A stretch of DNA of 64,000 nucleotides from CAXYVX01 sp049297855 (GCA_049297855.1 JBAQVB010000006.1:4431-68430), one strand, 5' to 3'; positions 44,356-54,079 are shown, numbered from the stretch's first letter. The notes: a model not told the origin generated them from the letters alone. Program-made: numbers and translations.

Positions 44356-45497
44356 ATCGTCAGCTCACCGCTTAGTTTAGCTAAATCAAATGCTGGATCA
44401 CGTCGATGAATTTCCGCTTTAAAATCGTCAGGTAAGGGCGCCACAAAAGTTCGTCGTACGTTTATGCCATTGTCGTCGGGAATGGTGATTTCCAGTTGCG
44501 CAGCGTGTAAAAACAAGCGCGATTTAAGGCGATCCGATTCAGTCAGACTGGCGTATTTTTTGGCGAATTTTTCGTTATAAATCGGGTCTCCAGCGATCGG
44601 GGCATCGATGTAACTGAGGTGAACGCGTAGTTGGTGCGTGCGCCCCGTGGTCGGCCTTAGCTCAACCAGCCCGCCACCATCCATAAAATGCGCCAAAGTG
44701 TTATATTCGGTCAACGCCGATTTTCCACTCGCATCAACCCGAAAAGTTGACGGCAACTTGGGATTACGTCCAATCGGCAAATCAATTTTGGCGTGGTCAA
44801 TTTTTGGCGCCCGATCAACAATTGCCAAATAGGTTTTATGCGCTTTGCGATCCTGGAACTGTTTTTGTAACAGATGCGCCGCCACCGAGTTTTTCGCCAA
44901 AATTAGCACGCCGCTGGTCGCGCGATCCAGCCGATGCACTATACCGGGACGATTTGATTTAGTTTTGGCAAAAATTTCGTCAACATTCGGTTCTTCATTG
45001 TTCGACGTGGACTCGTCATCTATCTTTTCGTCATAGTGCGCCGATTGATTCGCCATAATTTTAGATTTTGCAAAGTCAGCCACCGTAAATTCATCATTCA
45101 AAGCGCCTTTGCTGTGCGTTAAAATTCCCGCCGGTTTATTAATTACAATTACTTTGTGATTTTCAAAAATTACGTTATTCTCAAAATCCTTAATTTCGTC
45201 GATAAAAGTGAGCGCATGTGGCATAAAAAATTGCACGTCATCAGTCTCTTTCACGCGATATGTAGGATCAATTTGGTGTTTACCGTTAATTTCCACGCGA
45301 TTATTGGCGATCAGTTTTTGGAATATGGCTCGCGAGATGTCCGGATTTTCGTCCGCTAAAAATTTGTCTAATCGACGCGATTGAAACGGCACGACCTCGC
45401 CGCTAGCAATTTTGTCATTCAACTCGCGCGCCTCATCACGACTTTTTTTGCGCGCCAAAGCATCACGGCGAACCTTTTCCGCATATCTTTTCTTCAT
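44352..45497 (-). CDS. Pseudouridine synthase, RluA/RluD family
   Basis: Modifies uridine in 23S rRNA or tRNA. The 381-residue protein has a ~30-residue basic N-terminus, an S4 domain (SRRLDKFLADENPDISRAIF), then the catalytic domain with GIVHRLDRATSGVLILAK (catalytic Asp) and RPTTGRTHQLRVHLSYIDAPIAGDP split in family style. An acidic insert (DESTSNNEEPNVDE) precedes the catalytic motif. The exact target is uncertain. It has its own -10 box, and holB overlaps its end. Confidence 0.92.
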   Translation of the reverse strand: MKKRYAEKVRRDALARKKSRDEARELNDKIASGEVVPFQSRRLDKFLADENPDISRAIFQKLIANNRVEINGKHQIDPTYRVKETDDVQFFMPHALTFIDEIKDFENNVIFENHKVIVINKPAGILTHSKGALNDEFTVADFAKSKIMANQSAHYDEKIDDESTSNNEEPNVDEIFAKTKSNRPGIVHRLDRATSGVLILAKNSVAAHLLQKQFQDRKAHKTYLAIVDRAPKIDHAKIDLPIGRNPKLPSTFRVDASGKSALTEYNTLAHFMDGGGLVELRPTTGRTHQLRVHLSYIDAPIAGDPIYNEKFAKKYASLTESDRLKSRLFLHAAQLEITIPDDNGINVRRTFVAPLPDDFKAEIHRRDPAFDLAKLSGELTI

Positions 45498-45506
45498 TAT
45501 GATTCC

Positions 45507-45515
45507 ATTATAACA
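45507..45515 (-). promoter_or_regulatory. Extended -10 promoter of the RluD-like gene
   Basis: TGTTATAAT on the minus strand, ending 10 bases before ATG 45497. Confidence 0.6.
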
Positions 45516-45523
45516 GAGGACGT

Positions 45524-46825
45524 TTATTTGCCCGAATCGGCCAACAGCCGATAACGCACATCACGCAACACGTTCATATAGTAGATAAATGCATCATATG
45601 GCGAATCATAAGGTGAAAAATAAGCGTGCACATCGCCGTCATTCCAATATTTCGTGCTCATAAAGTAGGGCGTATCGGAGGCCGACAGCCAGCGCCAATC
45701 GCGAATCAAATCCAAATCGCCGGTCGCCAAAATCGCCCCCGTTAAATCATACAGATAACGTTGGGACTCCTGCTGCATACGGTTGCCGAGCCAGGCCGAC
45801 AGATCGCGCTCACTGTCCGCCCAAGTCGTAGTGCGCGGGAAATCAATCGCTTCGGTCGCCGGATAATCCCGCGCCGCGCCGGAAATCGTCGCAAAAGTAT
45901 GATTCGGCCGCCTTTTCCATTCGCGCAAAGTATTAGCGAACAGATCAAAAATCCCGGTATCCGCCCACACGTTTTCGCCAAAGGTTTCAAAGTCCATGAA
46001 CAAATTAACCACCGGACCGTCGGCCGCATCCAACCATGACGTATACTTGCCAGCCGTCAGCGGCCACTCTTTCCATTGGCGATCACCCATGCGAAAGGCT
46101 AGATCGTCACTTAGTTTATAGTTTTTCATCAACAACTTTGTGAAATCCGTGCCAACTGGTTTGTAAACAAAATTCGGCGAGCGCCAGCCCAAAACCGGTT
46201 CCCAGCCCTCAGCTAAAACGGCGCGATAGTGTTGTTGGTTAGCCCAGCCGCCCAACTCGTTATTATAGGCCAGCTCAGTATTGCGAAAACTAGTCGGCGT
46301 GTATTCAGGACCGAAAATTTGTCGAATTTTGTCGGCGTGCATTTTGACTTGCCGCTCGAATTCTTCGCGATGGAAGAAAAAAGCTAATGAATGATAATAA
46401 GTCTCGCCTAAAATCTCCACACGCCCGGTCGACACAATATCACGAAACGCGTCCAGTACCTCTGGCGCAAAGTATTCGGCCTGCTCGATAAAGGTGCCTG
46501 TAATCGATAGGGAAATCCGGAAATCCGGAATTTCGCGCAATAATTTCGCCAACAGCTTGGTCATTGGTAAATAGGATTTTTCGGCCACTTTACGGAAAAT
46601 CTTGCCGTTATCCGCACCAAATTTGCCACCAATATGCCAATAGTTGTGATCATAGCCAGTTTCAAAGGCAGAATATGGCCGCAGTCGCCACGGCTGGTGA
46701 ACGTGCAAATATAAGACCAGAGATTTTTGCCCGGTCAGATGTTCGGCTCGAGCATTACGCTCAACCCGATCACGCAGCGCACGCTCAGCCGCCATTAAAT
46801 CACCAACGCTCACTAGCTCAGGCAT
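45524..46825 (-). CDS. Glycoside hydrolase family 57 (alpha-amylase-like)
   Basis: Acts on alpha-glucans. The 433-residue protein has LVLYLHVHQPWRLRPY (first GH57 motif, with HxHQP), ITGTFIEQAEYF, VEILGETYYHSLAFF (nucleophile region), TSFRNTELAYNNELGGW and FMDFETFGE. No signal peptide. I start at 46825 because GGAGGGA lies just upstream; the frame extends to 46891 only within the upstream gene. The start overlaps the glycosyltransferase stop by 8 bases, so the two are coupled. Confidence 0.9.
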   Translation of the reverse strand: MPELVSVGDLMAAERALRDRVERNARAEHLTGQKSLVLYLHVHQPWRLRPYSAFETGYDHNYWHIGGKFGADNGKIFRKVAEKSYLPMTKLLAKLLREIPDFRISLSITGTFIEQAEYFAPEVLDAFRDIVSTGRVEILGETYYHSLAFFFHREEFERQVKMHADKIRQIFGPEYTPTSFRNTELAYNNELGGWANQQHYRAVLAEGWEPVLGWRSPNFVYKPVGTDFTKLLMKNYKLSDDLAFRMGDRQWKEWPLTAGKYTSWLDAADGPVVNLFMDFETFGENVWADTGIFDLFANTLREWKRRPNHTFATISGAARDYPATEAIDFPRTTTWADSERDLSAWLGNRMQQESQRYLYDLTGAILATGDLDLIRDWRWLSASDTPYFMSTKYWNDGDVHAYFSPYDSPYDAFIYYMNVLRDVRYRLLADSGK

Positions 46826-48191
46826 ACTGTCCCTCCATTTTAATATCATATTGTTGGATACCGGTTGAACTATGATTCGAGCCGTGCGCATAATCCGTCA
46901 TAACGCGACCGTAATTTGCGAGCATTTTATCGGCCGCGTCGTCCCAGTTTTCATTCAAATATTCGCTTCTCACGTTGTCACGCAATTCGGATAATAATGC
47001 ATCGGACATGGAAACGTTAATGATTTGATCCGCTAATTTGCGCGAATCCCAATAATCGAACCGCAACACGTGATGCAAGATTTCGCCAACGCCAGCGGTT
47101 TTAGATAATAAAATTGCCGTGCCGTAGTGCGCCGCTTCGAGTGGAGTTAAACCAAACGGCTCAGACACGCTTGGCAACACAAACATATCAGCCAATTGGT
47201 ATAATTCACGCCACCGTTGTCCGCGTACGAACGGAAAGAAAATCACTCGATCCGAGATACCATGTGCCGCCGCCAACTCGATCAATTTGTCGCGATCCTC
47301 ACCCGATCCGGAAATCAAAAATAACAGCCGCGGATTTTTCGCCAGAGCCAACTGAGCGGCGTCAAGCAGGTGTGTCAAACCCTTCATAATGGTCATTCTT
47401 CCCATATTAACCACAGTTTTATAGCCTAGCGCGCGCATTTTTTTCACATATTGATAATCATCCGTTGCCTCATAAATATCCGACAATTGGTCAGGATCAA
47501 TCGCATTATGGACCACTTCAATTTTATCGGCCGGAATACCATATCGACGCACAATAACGTCCTTAGTTAATTGCGACACGGCAAAAATTCGATCGGCCGC
47601 CACCAAACCTTGATATTCAATTTCGTGAATTAGCGGGTTACCAGGTTTGCCGCCCGCCCGCGCGAATTCCGTAGCGTGCACATGCACGATCAGCGGCCGA
47701 TGAACCAACTGACGTGCCCGAATACCAGCCTCCATCGTTAACCAATCATGGGCGTGAATTACATCCGGCAACTGACGTCGACGTGTGCCACGCGCACCAT
47801 ATAATTTACGAAACAGTCGCTCAACTTGATCCGCATATTTATGCGTCGCGCCAATAAAACCGGCGGTATAATCACGAATATGTTCGCAGTCACGCGCTCC
47901 ACAAATCGAACAGGTGCCACCATAGGCGCCCATCGCCACGTAATTACCATATTCATCAACCAACGGCAACAAGTCATTAGCGGCAATCACATTCATTACC
48001 TGATTTGCTTCCTCATGTACAGCCGAGTAAGGCAAAATAAAATCAATATCGGCGCCTTTACGCGACAAGGATTTGGCCATCTGCAGGCAAGCCGCACCCA
48101 AACCGCCACTATTGTATGGCGGCAATTCCCAGCCCAACATTGTCAAACGCAGCTTGTGTCCCTTGTTTCTGTCTTTATTATATGTTTTCAT
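46818..48191 (-). CDS. GT4/GT5-type glycosyltransferase
   Basis: Glycogen- or starch-synthase-like transferase of 457 residues. It has GWELPPYNSGGLGAACLQMA (donor-site start), DVIHAHDWLTMEAGI, the NMGRMTIMKGLTHLLDAA block and SVSEPFGLTPLEAAHYGTA (E-x7-E). A Cys cluster (CSICGARDCEHIRDY) lies near residue 100. I start at 48191 because AAAGG lies upstream; the longer frame runs into the tRNA-Trp gene. Coupled with the GH57 gene, it may make or remodel alpha-glucan. Confidence 0.9.
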   Translation of the reverse strand: MKTYNKDRNKGHKLRLTMLGWELPPYNSGGLGAACLQMAKSLSRKGADIDFILPYSAVHEEANQVMNVIAANDLLPLVDEYGNYVAMGAYGGTCSICGARDCEHIRDYTAGFIGATHKYADQVERLFRKLYGARGTRRRQLPDVIHAHDWLTMEAGIRARQLVHRPLIVHVHATEFARAGGKPGNPLIHEIEYQGLVAADRIFAVSQLTKDVIVRRYGIPADKIEVVHNAIDPDQLSDIYEATDDYQYVKKMRALGYKTVVNMGRMTIMKGLTHLLDAAQLALAKNPRLLFLISGSGEDRDKLIELAAAHGISDRVIFFPFVRGQRWRELYQLADMFVLPSVSEPFGLTPLEAAHYGTAILLSKTAGVGEILHHVLRFDYWDSRKLADQIINVSMSDALLSELRDNVRSEYLNENWDDAADKMLANYGRVMTDYAHGSNHSSTGIQQYDIKMEGQYA

Positions 48192-48318
48192 CAAAAAGCC
48201 TTTACCTTTATTAATCCCCCACTTATTACGTAAATTGTCATAACCAATATAAACCATCATTTCATAAAAAACAAGCGTCAATTTTACCCGTTGTGGAAAA
48301 CCTTTGCGCCGCATTTTG

Positions 48319-48327
48319 TGATAGAAT
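48319..48327 (+). promoter_or_regulatory. Extended -10 promoter of tRNA-Trp
   Basis: TGATAGAAT, ending 9 bases before the tRNA 5' end. Confidence 0.6.
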
Positions 48328-48335
48328 ATAAATAT

Positions 48336-48411
48336 ACGGGCGTAGCTCAGTTGGTAGAGCACAGGTCTCCAAAACCTGGTGTCGGGGGTTCGAACCCCTC
48401 CGCCCGTGCCA
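48336..48411 (+). tRNA. tRNA-Trp (anticodon CCA)
   Basis: Acceptor ACGGGCG pairs with CGCCCGT; D arm GCTC/GAGC; anticodon stem CAGGT/ACCTG with loop CTCCAAA gives anticodon CCA; T loop TTCGAAC. Discriminator G and an encoded CCA (48409-48411) follow. It supports the standard code for UGG. Confidence 0.96.
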
Positions 48412-48443
48412 GAAACATAGGTGATTGCAGTTTTGCTCATTTA

Positions 48444-48452
48444 TGCTATAGT
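48444..48452 (+). promoter_or_regulatory. Possible extended -10 box before the kinase gene
   Basis: TGCTATAGT, 26 bases before GTG 48479, with AGGAGGGG in between. Confidence 0.5.
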
Positions 48453-48478
48453 TAATCAGTAGATGCACAGGAGGGGAA

Positions 48479-49105
48479 GTGAATAAACTAAATTTGAACC
48501 AGCCACTAGCCGTTGTGGTCGTCGGATTGCCAGGCGCGGGCAAGACGTTTTTTGCGGAACGTTTTGCAACGATGTTTGGCGCCCCGGTCGTGAGTCGTGA
48601 TCGAATTCGTTGGACGTTATTTGCCAATCACACTTATTCTGACAACGAAAACGCCATGGTCAATCAAGTGGCCGATTTATTTATAAATGAGATGTGGCGC
48701 TCTAAGCACACTTTTGTATTGGACGGCGGTTACGATCGCCACCAGACACGCGATCATTTAATCAGGCTAGCAAAAAAAGCTGGTTTTTATCCACTTGTGG
48801 TCGAGATTCAGTCCGGTGAACCAATATCGCAGGATCGTGCCACGCACCGCCGCGCCAAAAATCCAGATGATAAATATAATCAATCTTTGTCGACGACGCA
48901 ATTTGCGAAATTCAAAAACGATTACGAGGCGCCACGCTCCGGTCAGAACACCGTGGTCATCAGTGGCACCCACACAACGCAAACCCAATTACGAACGGTA
49001 CTACAGAAAATCATCACACTGGAGAAAACGGCGACCACTGAGGAGAAACGAGTTGCTAGTAAAAATAACGCGTCGGGCGCAGCCAGCAAAGTTTTCATCC
49101 AATAA
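48479..49105 (+). CDS. P-loop kinase of the AAA_33 type
   Basis: Predicted small-molecule or nucleotide kinase. The 208-residue protein has Walker A VVGLPGAGKTFFAERF (~14-29) and SRDRIRW, as in zeta-toxin/AAA_33 kinases, and FVLDGGYDRHQTRDHLI (Walker B region). It starts at GTG 48479 behind AGGAGGGG. The next gene starts inside its 3' end. The substrate is unknown. Confidence 0.88.
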   Translation: MNKLNLNQPLAVVVVGLPGAGKTFFAERFATMFGAPVVSRDRIRWTLFANHTYSDNENAMVNQVADLFINEMWRSKHTFVLDGGYDRHQTRDHLIRLAKKAGFYPLVVEIQSGEPISQDRATHRRAKNPDDKYNQSLSTTQFAKFKNDYEAPRSGQNTVVISGTHTTQTQLRTVLQKIITLEKTATTEEKRVASKNNASGAASKVFIQ

Positions 49106-49862
49106 CGCACCGCCGGATCAATCGATCTGTTGCGTTCAATACCGCATTTTAATCGCTAGCGCTCGTGCCAGTTCAATTTTACATGATGACGAATTCGGCG
49201 ATATCGAGGTCAGGCGCGTGCGTGGCTCGATGCTGCGACTCAAAATTCAAACTAATGGCCAAATCGTGGCGCAATTGCCGCATTTCGTCTCGACACGCGA
49301 AGTCGTGAAATTACTGGAACGATCGCGGCCAAGTCTGCGTCAAAATCTCAAAGCCATGCCGACTAAAAAAAATTATCACGACAACGATACTATCGGTAAA
49401 AGTCATATTCTGCATTTACGCAGCAACGCGGTGCGCGATCACGTCATGGTCACAAAATCAGCCATCAACGTCGATCTGACGTCACGTACGTCTTCCGCCA
49501 TTCGCGAACACCTGATCAAAGACGGTGTTGAAAAGGCTTTGCGCTTGGAAGCCAAAGCTTATTTACCGCGCCAACTGCGTTTTTGGGCGCTCAAATTTGC
49601 CGATCGTGGTATTCATTACGAGCGCGTCCAGTTCACGCACGCTAAAAGTCGCTGGGGTTCATGTAGCTCAACGGGCACAATTTCGCTCAATATTATGCTG
49701 ATGACGTTACCGCAAGATCTGATCGATTATGTGTTATTGCATGAGCTCAATCACACAATTCACATGGATCACAGCGCGGCGTTTTGGGCCGAGCTAGAGG
49801 AAATTTGTCCCCACGCCAAACGTCGACGTAAACTAATGCGCCAATATTCGCCATATTTGTAA
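49053..49862 (+). CDS. YgjP/DUF45-type metallopeptidase
   Basis: Zinc metallopeptidase of the SprT-like clan. The C-terminal domain has SRWGSCSSTGTISLN and the zinc site LLHELNHTIHMDHSAAFW (HExxH variant HELNH, third ligand His). I choose TTG 49053 because GAGGAG lies 7 bases upstream; this gives 269 residues and a 53-base overlap with the kinase gene in another frame. The frame extends farther upstream only within that gene. The cellular role of this family is poorly known. Confidence 0.88.
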   Translation: MLVKITRRAQPAKFSSNNAPPDQSICCVQYRILIASARASSILHDDEFGDIEVRRVRGSMLRLKIQTNGQIVAQLPHFVSTREVVKLLERSRPSLRQNLKAMPTKKNYHDNDTIGKSHILHLRSNAVRDHVMVTKSAINVDLTSRTSSAIREHLIKDGVEKALRLEAKAYLPRQLRFWALKFADRGIHYERVQFTHAKSRWGSCSSTGTISLNIMLMTLPQDLIDYVLLHELNHTIHMDHSAAFWAELEEICPHAKRRRKLMRQYSPYL

Positions 49863-49901
49863 ATTTACGTTACAGCTAAAAGTGGCTTTACATAGTGAAT
49901 G

Positions 49902-49910
49902 TGCTAAAAT
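49902..49910 (+). promoter_or_regulatory. Extended -10 promoter of the fourth histidine kinase
   Basis: TGCTAAAAT, ending 11 bases before ATG 49921. A second TATAAT overlaps the ATG and is less likely. Confidence 0.55.
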
Positions 49911-49920
49911 TGTTTGTATA

Positions 49921-51615
49921 ATGAGTGGAGATAAAGCACTAGTTAAGAACCATCATCGACAAAACGATTGGGAATTATCGCGTGCGACTCAATTAATTAG
50001 TGGCGGTGCTTCGTTAGTTATGGCTATATACACCGGACTGTCACTATGGTCTATTGTGCCGGGGTCGGGGATTGGCCGATCGTTGTTTTTGATCTGGGGT
50101 TTGATCCTTATTTTTATAACCATCAGTGGTTTTGAATTTTTCGTGCGTTGCCGCAAACGCAGTGATCTGATTCTGATGGCGCTTTTACGCTACACCACAT
50201 TATCCGCTTTTACCAGTTTGATTGCGGGCGATCAAACGCTCACTTATGCGCTGTGGCTGGTTTTGCTCGTGATAAGCGGTTTAACGCTCGGCTGGCGCTG
50301 GTTGGTTGGTGGTGGTGTCTGGTTGTTGTTAACCAGTTTAGTGGCACAGCACTCAATCTTGACCGCATTCGATGTTACAATATCCGCGGTTATCGTGTCG
50401 GTTGTGGCTGCGCTAATAATTTGGCTACGCCGAGCTGATATGGTGCCACTGAATGCTTACAATGAGTTAGCTACCCGCGAAAAGCTCGGCCAACATCGTT
50501 TGGAAACGATTATCAACTCAATCACCGACGCAGTCGTGGGCGTCGATAGTCGCGGCAAAATCAACTTTTATAACGCGGCGTTGTTGTCGCTGATCGATAC
50601 AAATAGGACTCTTACCGGACGTTATTTAGACGAATTTTTTCATCTGATTGATGCCGACAACAAGCCACTTAAATTCGCCAAACTAATGCGCAAAATTACC
50701 CAACCAACCGAAAAAGACGATCTCCGGCACGTTTATCCGGACGGTCAAAAAATCAACTTATTAATTGAATTTGCGCCGGTACGCGAAGTTTTTCGCGCTA
50801 AAACGGCTAACATCAATGCTGGTTTTATACTGATCATTCGCGACATCACAAAACAGAAATCCTTGGATGACGAACGCGACGAATTTATTGCGGTAATGTC
50901 GCACGAGTTGCGCACGCCGGTAGCGATCGCCGAAGGTGCTTTGTCGAATCTGCAAATATTAGTCGCGCGCCAGACTGATCCAAAAACGTTCGGCGCTACG
51001 CTTAATTCGGCGCATGATCAGATTTTATATCTGGGGCAAATGGTCAACGACCTATCGACCCTGAGCCGCGCCCAACGGGGTGTTATGATGGAGCCGGAAG
51101 TTGTCAACATTGGCGACTTTGCTGATGAACTATATAAAAAATACTTACCCGAAGCCACCGAGCGCAAACTAAAACTAGATTTAGACGTACGTGTCTCGGG
51201 CGAGGTGCGCGTTTCACGCATGGCGATTGAGGAAATCATGCAAAATCTGATCGTTAACGCCCTGAAATATACCCGGCAGGGCGGAATCGATATCGTTGTT
51301 CAACCAGTTCCAAATGACAATAATAAAGTCGAGTTCGCGGTTAAGGACACCGGCATCGGCATCAGCATTTCCGACCAAAAACATGTCTTTGAGCGGTTTT
51401 GGCGCAGTGAAGATTATCGCACGCGCGAAACTAACGGCACCGGTCTGGGCCTTAGCATCGTCGACCAGCTCGCGCATAAAATTAATACCGTGGTCGAGTT
51501 AAGATCACGTCTCAATTATGGTTCAACCTTTAGCTTTCAGTTGCCACTATTCGCTAAATCAAAGCCGGCAGACACCAAAACGATCAATTCCCAAAAGACT
51601 ACTAAAAAATCCTAA
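49921..51615 (+). CDS. Multi-pass membrane histidine kinase with PAS domain
   Basis: Sensor kinase of 564 residues without an adjacent regulator. About five to six membrane helices fill residues 20-170, then a PAS domain (~195-310; IINSITDAVVGVDSRGKIN), HisKA (FIAVMSHELRTPVAIAEGA, His ~328) and HATPase (NLIVNALKYTRQGG, DTGIGISI, GTGLGLSIVD). The frame allows an earlier GTG at 49882, but that lies before the -10 box. Integral-membrane sensor regions often read lipophilic or electrical signals, but the signal here is unknown. Confidence 0.92.
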   Translation: MSGDKALVKNHHRQNDWELSRATQLISGGASLVMAIYTGLSLWSIVPGSGIGRSLFLIWGLILIFITISGFEFFVRCRKRSDLILMALLRYTTLSAFTSLIAGDQTLTYALWLVLLVISGLTLGWRWLVGGGVWLLLTSLVAQHSILTAFDVTISAVIVSVVAALIIWLRRADMVPLNAYNELATREKLGQHRLETIINSITDAVVGVDSRGKINFYNAALLSLIDTNRTLTGRYLDEFFHLIDADNKPLKFAKLMRKITQPTEKDDLRHVYPDGQKINLLIEFAPVREVFRAKTANINAGFILIIRDITKQKSLDDERDEFIAVMSHELRTPVAIAEGALSNLQILVARQTDPKTFGATLNSAHDQILYLGQMVNDLSTLSRAQRGVMMEPEVVNIGDFADELYKKYLPEATERKLKLDLDVRVSGEVRVSRMAIEEIMQNLIVNALKYTRQGGIDIVVQPVPNDNNKVEFAVKDTGIGISISDQKHVFERFWRSEDYRTRETNGTGLGLSIVDQLAHKINTVVELRSRLNYGSTFSFQLPLFAKSKPADTKTINSQKTTKKS

Positions 51616-51646
51616 CATTATCACGAATGCATTCCGCAAAATAACA

Positions 51647-51675
51647 AGAAAAATTCCGTTGTTTTAACGGAATTT
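51647..51675 (-). terminator. Terminator of rplK, minus strand
   Basis: AAATTCCGTT (51651-51660) pairs perfectly with AACGGAATTT (51666-51675). On the minus strand it ends in a T-run. It lies between convergent genes and may work both ways. Confidence 0.75.
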
Positions 51676-51698
51676 AACAAGGAAGGCTGCCGAACAGA

Positions 51699-52130
51699 TT
51701 AATCCTCGACCGTCACGCCCATACTGCGCGCCGTGCCAGCCACAATTTTCGCACCAGCCTCGACGTCGTTGGCATTGGAAAAACCATCATCCATTTTTTT
51801 CTGAGCGATAGCGCGCGCCTGATCCCAGGTGATTTTACCAACTTTATCGGCCTGCGGTTTGCCCGAACCTTTTTCGATGCCGGCGGCTTCGCGAATTAAA
51901 TCATCAACCGGTTGGCCAAGCGATTTCCAGGTGAACGAGCGATCGTCGTAAACCTGCAAATGGACAATAACGTTTTTGCCCATCAGATCCTTAGTTTTTT
52001 CATTGAACGGATTTATAAAATCCATCATATTCAGCCCCCATTGACCGAGCGTCGATCCCACTGGTGGGCCGGCGGTCGCACGACCGGCCGGAATGCGCAA
52101 TTTCAAATTTCCTACAATTTTCTTAGCCAC
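51699..52130 (-). CDS. rplK: 50S ribosomal protein L11
   Basis: L11 forms the GTPase-associated centre stalk base. The 143-residue protein has KLRIPAGRATAGPPVGSTLGQWGLN split around residue 20 and ends with GTARSMGVTVED. It is on the minus strand in the same direction as secE-nusG, but an acyltransferase gene on the other strand lies between, so the usual nusG-rplK link is broken. rplA is on the plus strand. Confidence 0.97.
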   Translation of the reverse strand: MAKKIVGNLKLRIPAGRATAGPPVGSTLGQWGLNMMDFINPFNEKTKDLMGKNVIVHLQVYDDRSFTWKSLGQPVDDLIREAAGIEKGSGKPQADKVGKITWDQARAIAQKKMDDGFSNANDVEAGAKIVAGTARSMGVTVED

Positions 52131-52262
52131 TTTTTCTCCTTAGATTAAATTTTCTAGTGTTTTCACGAAAAAGATGAAGCTTTCGCAAAAAGTGTAACGC
52201 GATCATTTTACTAAATTTGTCGCAAAAATGCAAGATGCCGGACAGAAATTATGGTAAGAATA

Positions 52263-52271
52263 TGCTAAAAT
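52263..52271 (+). promoter_or_regulatory. Extended -10 promoter of the acyltransferase
   Basis: TGCTAAAAT, ending 11 bases before ATG 52282. Confidence 0.55.
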
Positions 52272-52281
52272 ATAAAATCAG

Positions 52282-53480
52282 ATGAACGAATCAAACAACA
52301 AAGTCGTGACAAAGTCTTCGGACAAACCTGCACGACAATCTAATTTTGAGTTGCTTCGCATTTTAGCAATCTTCGGATCACATCGTTCTCTTGGGCGTCA
52401 TGAATAATGCCTTTCAGACACGCACGTCATTATACGCGACTCCGCACTTTTTTCCTAGCCTAGCGATCTTTCCGTTGATTGCCATTTTTGGACACATGGG
52501 CAACAACATTTTCATCTTGCTTTCCGGATATTTTCTGTTCGGTAAAAATATTAATTTCACGAGCCAGACTAAAAAAATACTTGCACAAATCGCGTTTGCA
52601 ACGTTGACGTTAATTTTTATATCATTTTATCATGCTTGAACTCGCCGTCCACGGAGCATTTCCATGGTGGACGCCAAAAAATATACAAATAACTCAGTTC
52701 GATTTCTTTAATAATTCGGGGTGGTTTCTGGGCTATTATTTGTTCATAATACTATTCGCCAAATTATTTTTGAATGAAAAATTAAAAAATATGCAGAAGA
52801 AAACGTGGCACTTCGTGCTATCCATTGAACTGGCAATAATTTGCATTGGGTCACTCTATGGTTTTCTAGACAGTTTTGTCAAAGGTGATCCGCTATTATC
52901 TCCGTCTACTTTTGTTCTGGGAATTTTTCTTTACATTCTAGGTTCATATATCCGGAAATATAATCCTTTTGAGCGCATCAAGACATGGGCGTTGTGGGCT
53001 AGTGCCATTATTTTGGCTATTTTGCCGATATGGTCTTTTTATGAGAATACAAAGCTAGCAATTCTTCAATATACTCCGGGGACTGTTTTTCAGCAATCCC
53101 ACTTGATTGACGTTAATCCCTATATGGGCAACATCGTAATTTTATTGCTGAGCGTTATTATTTTTGAATTGTTCCGCAGAATCAGACCCTTCGTGTCAGA
53201 GACAATTAATTACGTCGCCAGTGCCACGTTAATGATCTTTTTGGTGCATAAGTCCGAAGTAGTTTTATCTACGGCGAAAGGTAATCATAGTTGGGAGAAA
53301 CTTTTGATGTATCATCCTAAACAGTTTATCCTCAACGTGTTGTTTTTGACGCTGGTCTATTTTGCAACGGGATTCGTGGTATATGTATTTTATGACCAAT
53401 TTACGCGCAAACTCTGGCCAAAAATTTCAAGATTAATACTAAAACAAAAAGCAGCGACGAGTATTAGTAAAATTAAATAG
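52282..53480 (+). pseudogene. Acyltransferase-3 family gene with two frameshifts
   Basis: Membrane O-acyltransferase remnant. From ATG 52282 the frame gives NFELLRILAIF, the usual family start, then ends at 52408. The family's next block (HIVLLGVMNNAF) continues in the next frame to 52639 and the rest (MLELAVHGAFPWWT to the end, several membrane helices) in the third frame to 53480. Joined, it would be about 400 residues, full length for the family. Neither break site is a long homopolymer. It splits rplK from nusG. Sequencing error remains possible. Confidence 0.85.
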
Positions 53481-53503
53481 CCGGAATTGAATTATTCTGG
53501 CTA
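53478..53503. terminator. Bidirectional terminator-like hairpin
   Basis: TAGCCGGAAT (53478-53487) pairs with ATTCTGGCTA (53494-53503) with one G-U. It includes the stop codon of the acyltransferase frame and faces the nusG end. The T-runs are weak. Confidence 0.5.
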
Positions 53504-53530
53504 TAAAATTATTCGCGGCACCGAAGTTTA

Positions 53531-54079
53531 TTACACTTTTTTAACTTGTAATACGTCCAGCTCAACGTTCGTGTCGCGGCCGAACATCGAAACGGCAACC
53601 TTGACTTTGCCTTTGGCCGGATCGATCGACTGAATTGCGCCGTCAAAGCCCTTGAATGGACCGTCGATAATATTAATAACTTCACCGATTTGAAAATCGA
53701 TCTCGGTTTTAGCTTCCTCGGCGCCCATGCGTTTTTTGATGGATTTGATTTCTTTATCACTGACTGGCGTAGGATCGGTGCCCGCGCCAACGAAGCCGGT
53801 CACGCCCGGCGTATTGCGAATGATAAACCAAGCTTCGTCGTCGAGTTTCATTTGCGCCAAGATGTAACCCTGAAAAATCAGTGAGTCAACCACTTTTTTC
53901 TTGCCATTTTTAATCTGGATGGTTTTTTCGCGTGGCACGATAACATCAAAAATCTTGTCAGCCATGTCAACGCCGTTGATGCGCTGACGAATTTGCTCGG
54001 CGGCGCGCTCCTCGTAACCCGCATAGGTGTGAATAGCGTACCATTGTTTAGTGTCGTCATATCGTTTAACTTTTGCCAT
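53531..54079 (-). CDS. nusG: Transcription antitermination factor NusG
   Basis: Transcription elongation factor. The 182-residue protein has WYAIHTYAGYEERAAEQIR (NGN domain), FQGYILAQMKLDDEAWFIIRNTPGVTGFVG split at ~70-95, and the C-terminal KOW domain GEVINIIDGPFKGFDGAI. It follows secE by 31 bases, the usual order. AAAAGGAG lies before its start. Confidence 0.97.
   Translation of the reverse strand: MAKVKRYDDTKQWYAIHTYAGYEERAAEQIRQRINGVDMADKIFDVIVPREKTIQIKNGKKKVVDSLIFQGYILAQMKLDDEAWFIIRNTPGVTGFVGAGTDPTPVSDKEIKSIKKRMGAEEAKTEIDFQIGEVINIIDGPFKGFDGAIQSIDPAKGKVKVAVSMFGRDTNVELDVLQVKKV

Noticed and set aside
47826..48233. 135-residue plus-strand frame
   Set aside because: It is the antisense shadow of the glycosyltransferase gene and has no features of its own.
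48192..48440. Longer N-terminus for the glycosyltransferase
   Set aside because: It would run through the tRNA-Trp gene on the other strand; the glycosyltransferase domain starts after 48191.
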